Shown here: in pieces, positions 23,027-31,154 of the stretch
Layout of the letters: each line of letters begins with the position of its first letter
Numbering within the stretch: position 1 is the stretch's first letter
Assembly (NCBI GenBank): GCA_022340905.1
Contig: JAJDNB010000034.1
Location: 1 to 49,689 of the forward strand
DNA from: Deltaproteobacteria bacterium
Lineage (GTDB): Bacteria > Desulfobacterota > Syntrophobacteria > BM002
DNA: 49,689 nucleotides
Direction: 5' to 3'
Made by a program: the position numbers and the translations under genes
The notes under the pieces: generated by a model
Told to the model about the DNA's origin: nothing
Databases searched by the model: none
The model's input: the letters and a program-made list of their open reading frames with translations, nothing else

Positions 23027-23314
23027 TTAAACTTTCAATATGTTGTTATGGGTACCAAAGGTGTTCTGCACAATCTGATCATTGCCGGGATCATTCTGCC
23101 ATTGCCCATCAACTAGAAACTTGTACTCGTACCTCCCGGGGGGCAGAGTGACGATCTTGGTCCACCTCCCCTTGTTGTCCTTTTTCATTACGTGTTTTTT
23201 TTCATTCCAGCTGTTGAAGTCTCCCACCAGAACAGCCTGCTTGGCTTCGGCGGCCTCCAACTTGAAGGTGATCCGTTTTTTGTCCGTTTTATGTTGCTGC
23301 TTTGTTCTGGCCAT
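23027..23314 (-). CDS. Stand-alone CBM48 (isoamylase early-set) glycogen-binding protein
   Basis: 95 residues consisting almost wholly of one CBM48 domain: ITFKLEAAEAKQAVLVGDFN, SW, LPPGRYEYKFLVDGQWQNDP and FGTHNNILKV. The sugar-contacting residues known from AMPK-beta are present (Trp36, Lys65, Trp72, Asn90/91). It closely parallels the C-terminal domain of the ParA fusion 1.2 kb away, and the two are clearly homologous. The start is ATG with GAGGAGGGTGAG upstream. A single CBM without a catalytic domain suggests a granule coat or adaptor protein. It is on the same strand as the ParA operon but separated by a plus-strand gene. Confidence 0.9.
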   Translation of the reverse strand: MARTKQQHKTDKKRITFKLEAAEAKQAVLVGDFNSWNEKKHVMKKDNKGRWTKIVTLPPGRYEYKFLVDGQWQNDPGNDQIVQNTFGTHNNILKV

Positions 23315-23715
23315 TGCTCACCCTCCTCGGTTTGCTTTATTTTTACGCCTGAACGTCTAAGCGATGCCATGATAACTACTCAGCCTTTTGATGTAAATAG
23401 GAAAAATTACTTGACTGACACATCCTCGTCATCACCTCGCCCATCCCAGGACCCGCCTATCTCAGGAGACAGACTATGAACCCTCTAATAGTTTGTAAAA
23501 TAGAGGCGTGGGGATGTTCCCGACTATCTCTCTTGGGGCAATCATTTTTCACCATGATCTCGAAAAAAGTTCAGGGGTCTTTTTTGTCCCCTTGGCGAAT
23601 GGGCAAAAAAATCAATGTGAAAGGGAAACAAATTGAGTCTTTGGGAGACTAACTAGGTGGAGGGATTCTCTTGTTGTTGAATCTTCTCCTTTCCATCTCA
23701 GGAGGAAATTTCAAT
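23315..23715. other. Gap with no gene
   Basis: About 400 bases between the CBM48 gene (leftward) and a small plus-strand gene. It should contain promoters for both. A short stem (AGGGG...CCCCT around a T-rich loop, near 23570) is visible. No sigma-54 element or other clear promoter was found. Confidence 0.4.
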
Positions 23716-23907
23716 ATGCCCGCTAAAAATCAAGACACTGATTATTACACCATCGAAGTGGCTCGCGATTTACCACTTGCAGAACAACTTCACCGGGCCA
23801 ACGCACAACTATGTTTTGATGTCAGTGTCCGAGAGAAGTTATTCTTGGAAGACATTCAGTTCAGAAATGGTTGCAAGGTATTGCGTTACCGCTTTTGGAG
23901 AGATTAG
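23716..23907 (+). CDS. Small protein of unknown function
   Basis: 63 residues from the ATG at 23716, nine bases after AGGAGG. Sequence is polar with one helix (LPLAEQLHRANAQLCFDVSVREKLF) and a basic end (GCKVLRYRFWRD). The upstream extension to 23671 lacks a better ribosome site. No family is recognised. It is convergent with the PilZ gene, 55 bases apart. Confidence 0.5.
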   Translation: MPAKNQDTDYYTIEVARDLPLAEQLHRANAQLCFDVSVREKLFLEDIQFRNGCKVLRYRFWRD

Positions 23908-23962
23908 CCTGTCAAGAAAAGGCAGCCCCACGCAGGCTCGAATATTCCAAGAAACACCCGGG

Positions 23963-24334
23963 TTAGTTCTTGGCTGCCAAGCCTTTGAGCTTCATCATAT
24001 AGTGTTTGGCGATGAGATTGCGCAGCCGTTTGCGCCCCATGGTTGACAGTCTTGTAAAGCGCACCACCATCCCCTGCGGGCTAACCTGGCCATTATTGTC
24101 TGCTTCATAGAATTCCAGCCGCACCACCTCGGCCTCCACCATCAAAGTCTCACTTTCCGAAATATCTATACTTAGGGTAGCGGCCTCATGGAGTCGTGGG
24201 GGATGGTGGCAGCGAATGAGAGCTCCCCGGTTATTGATTAGGTGCGTCTCTCCCTGCACGTGCCCTTCTGCGGTCAACAAAGTAACAGGATATCGCACTT
24301 TGATCGCAGGATAATTGTATGATTTTTCATTCAT
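23963..24334 (-). CDS. PilZ domain protein
   Basis: 123 residues from the ATG at 24334. The PilZ-like beta barrel is suggested by KVRYPVTLLTAEGHVQGETHLINNRGALIRC (the slot normally D/NxSxxG is here NNRGA), then LHEAATLSIDISESETLMVEAEVVRLEF, then GMVVRFTRLSTMGRKRLRNLI. PilZ proteins often bind cyclic di-GMP through an RxxxR plus D/NxSxxG; here only a basic start and NNRGA are seen, so binding is doubtful. Probably a regulator or a degenerate PilZ adaptor. Stands alone, divergent from the EamA gene. Confidence 0.7.
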   Translation of the reverse strand: MNEKSYNYPAIKVRYPVTLLTAEGHVQGETHLINNRGALIRCHHPPRLHEAATLSIDISESETLMVEAEVVRLEFYEADNNGQVSPQGMVVRFTRLSTMGRKRLRNLIAKHYMMKLKGLAAKN

Positions 24335-24598
24335 TTCTCTATGCAAAACGATACTTCTATGAAATGTCGAAACGATTGCCCTTCAAAAGCAAAAATCCCT
24401 GCTGGCCCTAATGGCGCGACAAACGGCCTTTGTCCTCCTTAGAGCCAACTCCTATACATTGTGACTAACTCAGATAAATGCAACTTGCGTACCCCCGTCC
24501 CCCGTCTCTCCAAGTGGATGGTCCCAGAGAAGCAGACCGGGGTGCCCTGGCGTGGAACCGCCCTTCGAGCCGGGTTTTTTATGATAGAATAAGTTATC

Positions 24599-25666
24599 AT
24601 GGTCGATAGGAAACTACGCTCTGTGTCGGATCATCCCCTGGCCATAGCCCTTTTGGCCGCCCTCCTCTTCGGCGCTGCAACTCCGGCAAGTAAAGCACTT
24701 TTGCAGGCGTTGCCAACGTTTCAGCTCGCCGGACTACTTTATCTGGGAGCAGCCGTGGGGGTTGTCCCCCTGTTAATTAAACAGAAACGGTTTTCCTTTC
24801 CGTGGAATCTCGGTCACAAAACCGCTTACCGTCTCCTCGGGGCTATTGGTCTGGGTGGTGTGGCCGGCCCTCTGCTACTGCTTTTTGGTTTGAGTTTGGC
24901 CTCCGCTGCTTCAGTTTCTCTGTGGCTCAATTTAGAGCTCATAGCCACTGTCATTCTTGGATTTCTTATTTTTCGAGATGAACTCCATCTTGCTGGCTGG
25001 AGCGCCACCGCAGGAGTCCTGGCAGCAGCAATTCTCCTCTCTTTCTCTGAGGGACATGCCGGCATAAAGGCCGGATTGCTGGTTGGCGCAGCTTGTCTTT
25101 GTTGGGGTTTGGACAACCATTTCACCGCCTTGATCACCTCTATTACCCCAGCCCAGACCACCTTTTGGAAAGGGGTGCTGGCGGGCATTGTCAATCTTAG
25201 TATTGGAATACATCTGGATTCATACACTGCCACAGGGTATGTAACTTTAGCGGCTATTTTGGTTGGCGTTTTCTCCTACGGTTTTAGCTTGGTGCTCTAT
25301 ATAGCTTCGGCCCAGAAACTTGGCGCCAGCCGCAGCCAAATCATTTTCTCGAGTTCCCCGTTTTTTGGGGTGGTCCTTGCTGCAATCTTTCTCGGAGAAG
25401 CCATTTCTCCCGGGCAGATTATTGCAGCGTTGATTATGGCTTTCTCATTGGCCCTGTTGTTTTTCGAAAAACACTCCCACCTACATCATCACCAAGGGAT
25501 TGCGCATAAACACTGGCATCGTCACGACGACGGGCACCACAATCACTCTTTTCCTGCAATGGAAGGAACCATCTCCCACAGCCACTGGCATGAACACGAG
25601 GCGACCACACACGCACACCAACACTGGCCTGACCCCCAACATAGGCATGAACACGAAGACGATTGA
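24599..25666 (+). CDS. EamA/DMT family transporter with a His-rich C-terminal tail
   Basis: 355 residues. The first 285 hold about ten hydrophobic spans in two EamA repeats (PLAIALLAALLFGAATPASKALL; second repeat from about residue 155 with LLVGAACLCWGLDNHFTA). The last 66 residues are extraordinary: 22 of them are His, in runs such as HSHLHHHQ, HKHWHRH and HSHWHEHE. This tail should bind Ni, Co, Zn or Cu. EamA proteins usually export metabolites, but the next genes encode a Co/Ni importer, so this may be a metal exporter or a metal-sensing transporter. The start is ATG; ribosome site weak. Confidence 0.85.
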   Translation: MVDRKLRSVSDHPLAIALLAALLFGAATPASKALLQALPTFQLAGLLYLGAAVGVVPLLIKQKRFSFPWNLGHKTAYRLLGAIGLGGVAGPLLLLFGLSLASAASVSLWLNLELIATVILGFLIFRDELHLAGWSATAGVLAAAILLSFSEGHAGIKAGLLVGAACLCWGLDNHFTALITSITPAQTTFWKGVLAGIVNLSIGIHLDSYTATGYVTLAAILVGVFSYGFSLVLYIASAQKLGASRSQIIFSSSPFFGVVLAAIFLGEAISPGQIIAALIMAFSLALLFFEKHSHLHHHQGIAHKHWHRHDDGHHNHSFPAMEGTISHSHWHEHEATTHAHQHWPDPQHRHEHEDD

Positions 25667-25795
25667 AGATTGTAGATTTAAGATTGAAGATTTTTAATTT
25701 CGAATTTCGAAATGCGAATTTCGAAATTGTAACTCCAGCGCCATGCCTTCTCAAATCTGAAATTGTAAATCTCAAATCTAAAATCGGAATTGTCC
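25667..25795. repeat. Inverted word repeat (AAGATTGAAGATTT / AATTTCGAA)
   Basis: Directly after the EamA stop come GATTGAAGATTGTAGATTTA words. These are followed by AATTTCGAATTTCGAAATGC and its inverse, then AAATCTGAAATTGTAAATCT, complementary to the first block. The AATTTCGAA element recurs at 44510-44540. It can fold into a long imperfect hairpin. Confidence 0.6.
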
Positions 25796-25880
25796 TTGAC
25801 TCCGGCGGTGAAGATGGTAATAATTTTTACAAAGGTTGGGTCGAAGCCCACGTTTGGAACAAGAAATTTCTCTAACCACT

Positions 25881-25943
25881 AGGTCACGAAGGCTTATCAA
25901 TGCCCCGAAGGGTTCGGTAGATGAAGCCTGTGTGACCTTTTTT
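25881..25943 (+). terminator. Structured leader or intrinsic terminator upstream of cbiM
   Basis: AGGTCAC (25881-25887) pairs with GTGACCT (25932-25938); inside it AGGCTT (25890-25895) pairs with AAGCCT (25924-25929), and CCGAA (25905-25909) with TTCGG (25913-25917). Six T residues follow the outer stem (25938-25943), as in intrinsic terminators. The 31 bases to the cbiM ATG and the internal loops make it a candidate metal-responsive attenuator. No known riboswitch class was recognised. Confidence 0.6.
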
Positions 25944-25973
25944 GTTGGTTTCGAATAAGTAAGAAGGGCAGCC

Positions 25974-26588
25974 ATGCATATATCTGAAGGAGTTCTCTCT
26001 CCACCCGTTCTTGTAGCAGGGGCAGCCCTGACGGCAGCCGGAGTCGCCATGGGCTTGAGGAAGATGGACAACGAAAAGATCCCCCGGGTGGCGGTCTTGA
26101 CTGCAGCCTTTTTTGTGGCCTCCCTCATACGAGTCCCCCTCGGACCCTCTTCTGTACATCTCATTCTGAACGGCCTTCTGGGACTTGTACTCGGCTGGGC
26201 TGCCTTTCCTGCCATCTTAGTGGGGCTCGCTCTTCAAGCTATTCTTTTCCAGTTTGGAGGCCTGACAACCCTGGGAGCCAATACCTTCATCATGGCCGCG
26301 CCCGCCGTCCTCTGCTATTACCTTTTCGGTCGTTCCGTAACCTCTAAACACCCTGGTGTGGCCACAACCCTGGCCTTTGTCTGTGGATTTTCAGCCGTTC
26401 TCTTCAGTGCCCTGCTCTTGGCCGCCTGTCTGGTATTCACCGGTGAATCCTTCCTGCACGCAGCAAGAATTCTTGTATTGGCCCATCTCCCTGTGATGTT
26501 TCTCGAAGGATTAGTGGTGGCTTTCTGCCTGGCTTTTCTCATGAAAGTCAAACCCGAACTCCTGGGAGTAACCCATGCTGCCGGTTAG
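25974..26588 (+). CDS. cbiM: ECF-type cobalt/nickel transporter substrate-binding membrane protein CbiM/NikM
   Basis: 204 residues, polytopic. It starts MHISEGVLSPPV, where the N-terminal Met-His (M1, H2) is the metal ligand of CbiM/NikM; a trailing LRKMDNEKIPRVAVLTAAFFVASLIRVPLGPSSVHLILNGLLGLVLGWAAFPAILVGLALQ region is diagnostic (PxGPSSVHLILNG). CbiM binds the Co or Ni ion and is the S-component. Metal specificity cannot be decided, but a NikL-like second gene favours nickel. It is the first gene of a four-gene operon and overlaps the next by 14 bases. The start is fixed by the conserved MH. Confidence 0.95.
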   Translation: MHISEGVLSPPVLVAGAALTAAGVAMGLRKMDNEKIPRVAVLTAAFFVASLIRVPLGPSSVHLILNGLLGLVLGWAAFPAILVGLALQAILFQFGGLTTLGANTFIMAAPAVLCYYLFGRSVTSKHPGVATTLAFVCGFSAVLFSALLLAACLVFTGESFLHAARILVLAHLPVMFLEGLVVAFCLAFLMKVKPELLGVTHAAG

Positions 26589-27189
26589 TTACCCTCGTCT
26601 TACCTGGACTGCCACCCTCGTCATCTCGGCTTTGGGAATAATTGCTTTTTTGACTCTGTCTACTCGAGTCTATGCTCATAAAGTAAACGTTTTCGCCTGG
26701 GTAGAAGGGGATATGGTTTTCGTGGAAGGTTATTACCCCGGTGGGAAAAAAGCGCAAAACTCTCTGGTGGAGGTGTACAATAGTCGGGGAGAAAAGCTCC
26801 TTGAAGGGAAAACAAATAAAAAGGGTGAGTTTTCTTTCAAGATCCCCGCCAAAGATGATCTCAGAATTGTCCTGACTGCCTCCATGGGCCACAAGAATGA
26901 TTTCACCATAGCAGCAGGCGACCTCGGAGGGTTGGAGCCTTCCTCGAAGGAGTCAATCACTACAACAACTAAGGCGGATGCACCGCCTTCTGCAACCACG
27001 GTAGACATGAGCCGACTGCAGGTAATGATCGATGAAGCTCTGGATCGAAAACTCGATCCGGTGATCAAGCTTATCCGCAATACCCGAAAAGACGGACCTG
27101 GTGTTACCGAAATAGTCGGCGGCATAGGATATATCATGGGCCTCTTTGGGCTGGTTATGTATTTCAAAAGCAAACAAGAGAGAAAGTAG
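26575..27189 (+). CDS. NikL-like accessory component of the Ni/Co ECF transporter
   Basis: 204 residues. A membrane signal/anchor (LTWTATLVISALGIIAFLTL) leads to a periplasmic domain starting HKVNVFAWVEGDMVFVEGYYPGGKKAQNSLVEVYNSRGEKLLEGKT, the DUF4198-type sandwich of NikL, followed by a polar helix and a C-terminal span (GIGYIMGLFGLVMYF). NikL takes the place of CbiN in nickel systems and is needed with NikM for uptake. There are no CbiN features. It overlaps cbiM by 14 bases. The linker holds DPVIKLIRNTRK. Assignment from position and pattern. Confidence 0.75.
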   Translation: MLPVSYPRLTWTATLVISALGIIAFLTLSTRVYAHKVNVFAWVEGDMVFVEGYYPGGKKAQNSLVEVYNSRGEKLLEGKTNKKGEFSFKIPAKDDLRIVLTASMGHKNDFTIAAGDLGGLEPSSKESITTTTKADAPPSATTVDMSRLQVMIDEALDRKLDPVIKLIRNTRKDGPGVTEIVGGIGYIMGLFGLVMYFKSKQERK

Positions 27190-27204
27190 TCAGTAAATAG
27201 TTGG

Positions 27205-27300
27205 CAAAGGGCATAGAGCAGAGGGCATAGGGAAAAAATTTTTACATATACCCTATGCTCCATGCCCCATGCTCCATGCTAGCTGCAAGCTAACCCCTGA
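27205..27300. repeat. Inverted word repeat inside the transporter operon
   Basis: GGGCATAGAGCAGAGGGCATAGGG (27209-27232 region) faces ACCCTATGCTCCATGCCCCA on the right, separated by an AT-rich centre with AAAAAATTTTTAC. The stem would be about 15 bp with mismatches. Words shared with 11845-11905 and 44470-44500. Confidence 0.6.
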
Positions 27301-27319
27301 GTGCTGACAGCCAAGAAAA

Positions 27320-28078
27320 ATGCACATCGACAACTTTGCCAGCGGAGACTCCCTTCTCCACCGCCTCGACCCCCGGGTTAAGATAATCGCCGCCATGTTT
27401 TTCTCCGTGATTGTCGCAGTAGCTGACAGGCCCCTTTGCCTGGCTGCAGCTATTTGTTTTTCTCTGGCACTGCTGCTTATCGCCCGTCTTTCCATAAGAG
27501 AGGTTTTGTTGAGACTTCTAGCGGTCAACGCTTTTATTTTTTTCCTGTGGCTTTTTTTGCCCTTTACCTACGGCGGGGAAAAACTATTTAGTTTAGGTCC
27601 TTTGACGGCTACCCGGGAAGGGATCATTTACGTTTTCCAAATCACGGTAAAATCGAACGCCATTGTTGTGGCCCTGATCGCCCTCCTTGGCACTACCCCG
27701 ATTATCACCCTGGGGCATGCCTTGGGACACTTGCGTGTCCCGAGCAAGCTGATTCATCTTCTGTTCTTCACTGTCCGCTACCTTCAGGTCCTCCATCTCG
27801 AATATGATAGGCTGCGCGCCGCTATGAGAATTAGAGCTTTCAGACCGGGCACCAATCTGCATACCTACAGAAGTTTGGCATACCTCATCGGCATGCTGTT
27901 AGTTAAGAGTTTCGACCGAGCGGAACGCATCCGCAAGGCCATGCTCTGTCGAGGATTTCATGGAGAATTTTATCTTCTCAGCCATTTCGAACTTGAGAGA
28001 ATTGACCTCGTCATGTTCTTGATCATGATGGTCGTCGTAGGTGGTATGGCATCATTACAATGGATAATCCTGAAGTAA
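27320..28078 (+). CDS. cbiQ: ECF transporter T-component CbiQ
   Basis: 252 residues with about five to six spans. It opens MHIDNFASGDSLLHRLDPRVKI, the standard start of CbiQ, and contains RLRAAMRIRAF followed by AERIRKAMLCRGFHGEF, the paired Ala-Arg-Gly coupling motifs that touch the ATPase. This is the energy-coupling scaffold between the ATPase and the metal-binding CbiM. The gene overlaps cbiO by 19 bases. Complete length for the family. Confidence 0.92.
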   Translation: MHIDNFASGDSLLHRLDPRVKIIAAMFFSVIVAVADRPLCLAAAICFSLALLLIARLSIREVLLRLLAVNAFIFFLWLFLPFTYGGEKLFSLGPLTATREGIIYVFQITVKSNAIVVALIALLGTTPIITLGHALGHLRVPSKLIHLLFFTVRYLQVLHLEYDRLRAAMRIRAFRPGTNLHTYRSLAYLIGMLLVKSFDRAERIRKAMLCRGFHGEFYLLSHFELERIDLVMFLIMMVVVGGMASLQWIILK

Positions 28079-28761
28079 TCATAGACCTGAAGTCAGTCTC
28101 TTTCGGCTATGACGGCAACCAGTCCCAGCGGCCGGTACTCCATGCGCTGAATTTTAGGGTGAGGCGGGGTGACCGGGTGGGTTTAATTGGGCCGAACGGA
28201 AGTGGCAAGACCACCCTCTTTCACCTACTCATGGGTCTGCTGCAACCCACTCAAGGTGAAATAGTAGTCTTCGGTAAGAAACGCCAACATGAAAAGGATT
28301 TCAGAGAGGTGAGGGAAAAGATTGGCTTGCTTTTCCAGGACTCTGACGATCAGCTTTTCTGTCCAACAGTAGCGGAAGACGTGGCTTTTGGTCCACTCAA
28401 TCTCGGCAAGAGCCAGGAGGAGGCCCTGGAAATTACCCGTCAGCTGCTCAGGAGTTTGGCTCTCGAGGAATTCGAGAACCGTCTGACCTATAAGTTGTCA
28501 GGGGGAGAAAAGAGATTGATCTCCCTGGCGACAGTCTTGGCTATGAAACCCGAGGTTCTCGTTCTGGACGAGCCCACCACTGGACTGGACGAAGACACGG
28601 TGGAACGGCTCATCCAAATACTCACAAGTTCCAATTTAACCTACGTGATTGCCTCCCACAACAGAGATTTCCTCTCCAAAACCACCGATATTTTCTACCA
28701 CCTCGGAGGGGGCAAGGTGGAACGTCGACCGAACATTTCAGCAATCCGACAAGTATGTTAG
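28060..28761 (+). CDS. cbiO: ECF transporter ATPase CbiO
   Basis: 233 residues. Walker A GPNGSGKTT (44-52), Q-loop LFQDSDDQLFCPTVAEDVAFGPLNLG (diagnostic of ECF ATPases), the signature LSGGEKRLISLA, Walker B VLVLDEPTTGLDE and the H-loop ASHNRDFL are all present. It supplies energy for Co/Ni uptake with CbiQ. It overlaps cbiQ by 19 bases and runs convergently into the AI-2E permease gene, sharing four bases. Slightly short for the family, but complete. Confidence 0.93.
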   Translation: MDNPEVIIDLKSVSFGYDGNQSQRPVLHALNFRVRRGDRVGLIGPNGSGKTTLFHLLMGLLQPTQGEIVVFGKKRQHEKDFREVREKIGLLFQDSDDQLFCPTVAEDVAFGPLNLGKSQEEALEITRQLLRSLALEEFENRLTYKLSGGEKRLISLATVLAMKPEVLVLDEPTTGLDEDTVERLIQILTSSNLTYVIASHNRDFLSKTTDIFYHLGGGKVERRPNISAIRQVC

Positions 28762-29855
28762 GGGGCGGTTAATTCTTCTCTGGGCGCTGCATTCTGTTGC
28801 AGCCACGCCAAGAACAATTGATAGCCCACCACAAAAACGATTGCACCGATGAAGAGGCCGATGATCCCCGAGTTAATGAATCCGCCGATCGCTCCAATGA
28901 AGACAATGACCATGGGCACCTGAACACCACGACCCAACAATATGGGCTTCAGAAAGTTGTCACACAGACCGACAAAGATACACCAAATCATGAACAACAC
29001 TGAAGCAACCGTACTGGCAGTGGAGAAGACATAGAAAACAATTGGTGCCAGGACCAAGAGCACGGGAAGCTGGGCCACGGCAATAATCAGCACCAGCAAG
29101 GCCCAGAGCCCTGCCCCCGGTACGCCGGCCACCAGAAGACCGAGTCCAGCAAGAACCGACTGGATGACGGCTACCCCAATAATACCTTTGACAACGCTTC
29201 GCAGCGTTGACCCGGCAAGATCAACGAGCTCTACTCCCTGCTCACCCGCAAGGCGCGTACCTATGGATTTTGCCGCTTTATAACCGGCGTCTGCTTTTGT
29301 CAGAAAGATACCTGCAATGAAGATAGAAACAATGAACTTCAGGATTCCAACCCCGGTCCTGGCGCCATTCGATAAAAGCCACTGGCTGAATGCTCTAAGT
29401 TGAGGAGTGAACTTGCTCAAGGCGGCTGCCAGATTGATTGACGCAAGCCTCCAGGCTTGATACAGCGATTTACCGACAACCGGCCAGCTCTTGAGGCTTT
29501 GGGGGGCTGGCGGAACCGCCAATGTTCCCTCCTTTATTTTAAAAGACAGCTCCTTGGCGCCGTCAATCAGGGTTCCAGAAAGCATGACACCCACGGTGAC
29601 GACCAGGACCAGAGCAAAGAGGGTAAGCAATGCCGACGCCAGTTTGCTTCGACCGCCAAGGGTAGATGCTATCTTCTGGTGGACGGGACTGAGGGCCACG
29701 GCAATTATGATGCCCCAGAGGATAATCTGAATAAAGGGACGGCCGATCCTGAAACACCACACGGTCAATAAAACGATGACAGCAATGCGAATGAAGGCTT
29801 CAAGGGCGTTGGCAACAAAGGTCGCCTGGTTGGATGCTTGATTGTCATTGGTCAT
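28758..29855 (-). CDS. AI-2E family permease (PerM/TqsA-like)
   Basis: 365 residues with about eight hydrophobic spans. N-terminal EAFIRIAVIVLLTVWCFRIGRPFIQIILWGIIIAVALSPVHQKI and a C-terminal core (VPMVIVFIGAIGGFINSGIIGLFIGAIVFVVGYQ, ending AWL) match the AI-2E family: the last spans carry the PxxxVFxGxxGGxxxxGxxGxFxGP motif. Family members export autoinducer-2 or small ions, or act as Na/H antiporters; the substrate is unknown here. ATG start with a Ser/Asn-rich lead. Divergent from the 30164 gene, convergent with cbiO. Confidence 0.85.
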   Translation of the reverse strand: MTNDNQASNQATFVANALEAFIRIAVIVLLTVWCFRIGRPFIQIILWGIIIAVALSPVHQKIASTLGGRSKLASALLTLFALVLVVTVGVMLSGTLIDGAKELSFKIKEGTLAVPPAPQSLKSWPVVGKSLYQAWRLASINLAAALSKFTPQLRAFSQWLLSNGARTGVGILKFIVSIFIAGIFLTKADAGYKAAKSIGTRLAGEQGVELVDLAGSTLRSVVKGIIGVAVIQSVLAGLGLLVAGVPGAGLWALLVLIIAVAQLPVLLVLAPIVFYVFSTASTVASVLFMIWCIFVGLCDNFLKPILLGRGVQVPMVIVFIGAIGGFINSGIIGLFIGAIVFVVGYQLFLAWLQQNAAPREELTAP

Positions 29856-30163
29856 GATCCGGTCCTCCCATTTTCATCTGGAATTATCAGGCCTCTTACC
29901 AGGTGGCTAGACTCGTCACTCCTGTCCACTGAGTCAAATACAGGCTTTTCCATTTTCTTTTTTCTCCATGGTTCTTGATTTTTTATCCGCGCCTATGGAA
30001 TGAAACATGATAAACTCTCCATTGGCCAAAAGCCACTGTCGTTTTTCAGCTGCCGATTCTTTGTGAAGTGTGCTGCCTATCCGGGTATTGACCCTGTAAG
30101 ATCCTCTTTTTATGCTTGCGTAAGTTGATTGCTTTCTCGCAGAACAATCAGGGGATGAAGCCA
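29856..30163. other. Divergent intergenic region
   Basis: About 308 bases between the permease and the SRPBCC-like gene. A 76-codon minus frame (29934-30164) fills much of it, but it starts inside the neighbouring gene and has no recognisable features. No clear promoter element was found. Confidence 0.4.
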
Positions 30164-30790
30164 ATGAGCGCGAGGCAAACCCTCCTTCTCAGCCTGATGG
30201 TACTCTTGTCCACCGGTTTCACCATCCTCTCCGTCCAGCCTCCTACCATAGAGCCGAATCGAGAACAACTCTTGAGCGGAGAACCTTTCATCTACAGAAT
30301 AGAACCGGAAGCAAGGGGCGGCGAGGCTTACAAGCTAGTCTACATGGTGCCGGTCCCAATTGAGGTCTTCTGGAGGTTCAAAACAGATTTTCGTGGTTCT
30401 TTCGTGGAGACTAATAAATACGTAAAAGAGCAGAGTGTAATCCGAGAAGAAGCCAATGTGGTCATTGTAGAAAACAGATTGTCAAGCAGACCGGAATCAC
30501 TCTTTAGATGGAGGAACATACTCTATCCCAATAAGTATCGTTTGGATTACGTCCTGGAAAATCCGGAACAATGCGGGCAGAGATTTCACTACGGCCACTT
30601 CCAACTCGAACCCCTCGGTAGCAACACCAAAGTGACTCACGAGGCCTACTTTGATTTCTTTGGCTCCTCCCTTTGGGCGCTATACCCTTGGGAGGGAGGG
30701 ATGCAGGCATTCTTGGACTATAATGCCAGGTGGGAACAGAAAACTGTTCAGCAACTAAAGGAGAACTACTTAGGCAAATCCGCACACTGA
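30164..30790 (+). CDS. Exported SRPBCC-like protein
   Basis: 208 residues from the ATG at 30164, nine bases after AGGGG; an ATG at 30155 and a TTG at 30116 are further in-frame starts. The N-terminus TLLLSLMVLLSTGFTILSVQ is a signal or anchor segment. The rest has VYMVPVPIEVFWRFKTDFRGSFVETNKYVKEQSVIREEANVVIVENRL, an SRPBCC-like first half in which P.EVFWR lies at the ligand-gate helix. It continues RLDYVLENP, HYGHFQLEPLGSNTKVTHEAYFDFFGSSLWALYPWEGGM, and a C-terminal amphipathic helix. Probably periplasmic; ligand unknown. Confidence 0.7.
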   Translation: MSARQTLLLSLMVLLSTGFTILSVQPPTIEPNREQLLSGEPFIYRIEPEARGGEAYKLVYMVPVPIEVFWRFKTDFRGSFVETNKYVKEQSVIREEANVVIVENRLSSRPESLFRWRNILYPNKYRLDYVLENPEQCGQRFHYGHFQLEPLGSNTKVTHEAYFDFFGSSLWALYPWEGGMQAFLDYNARWEQKTVQQLKENYLGKSAH

Positions 30791-30848
30791 AACAATATGG
30801 GCTATAGATAAAAGAGTGGTTTTTTATTAAACCGAAGGAGGGCACAAG

Positions 30849-31034
30849 ATGGGAAAGCCGAAAATGCCACATCCATACCACGAACAACATCTATGCTACC
30901 TACACAACCTGGATTTTTTGAAGTCTAATCTTGCTGAGTGGAAAAAGCTGGTAAAGGAGCCCCAGTTCGTGTGCAGAAAGTGCGGCCGGGCTGCCGCTAA
31001 TGAGAAAAATCTGTGCAAACCCTCTAAGCTTTGA
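30849..31034 (+). CDS. Small zinc-binding-like protein
   Basis: 61 residues with a strong GAAGGAGGGC site before the ATG. Cys and His are spaced as HLCYLHNLDFLK, then CRKCGRAAANEKNLC, compatible with one zinc site made of two Cys pairs and His. The first half has LHNLDFLKSNLAEWKKLVKEP. Short proteins with this layout are common in Desulfobacterota genomes in my recollection; their role is unknown. Confidence 0.65.
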   Translation: MGKPKMPHPYHEQHLCYLHNLDFLKSNLAEWKKLVKEPQFVCRKCGRAAANEKNLCKPSKL

Positions 31035-31124
31035 GGAGTAGTTAGAAGAGCAACAATTAGGTTCGGGGCAACCCCCTAGATGGCGTTCATTGGTCATTGA
31101 GGATTGGTTTGATTTTTTTCTTGC

Positions 31125-31154
31125 TTGACATCCTCGATGTAGCTCTGTTATTCT
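31125..31154 (+). promoter_or_regulatory. Candidate sigma-70 promoter for the respiratory cluster
   Basis: TTGACA (31125-31130) and TATTCT (31149-31154) are separated by 18 bases. It lies about 230 bases before actB, giving a long leader in a 350-base gap that also holds AGTTAATTCC/AGTTAATTCT direct repeats (31231-31250), a possible regulator site. Confidence 0.45.

Noticed and set aside
25840..25905. tRNA-like sequence on the minus strand (TAGTGGTTAGAG, CTTCGAC)
   Set aside because: D-loop- and T-loop-like words are present, but acceptor, anticodon and T stems do not pair. Not a tRNA; at most a chance similarity.
25778..26215. 145-codon minus-strand frame over the cbiM start
   Set aside because: Antisense to the well supported cbiM and to the leader hairpin; composition is that of a shadow frame.
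29934..30164. 76-codon minus-strand frame in the divergent gap
   Set aside because: It begins inside the next gene and has no features. Probably non-coding promoter sequence.
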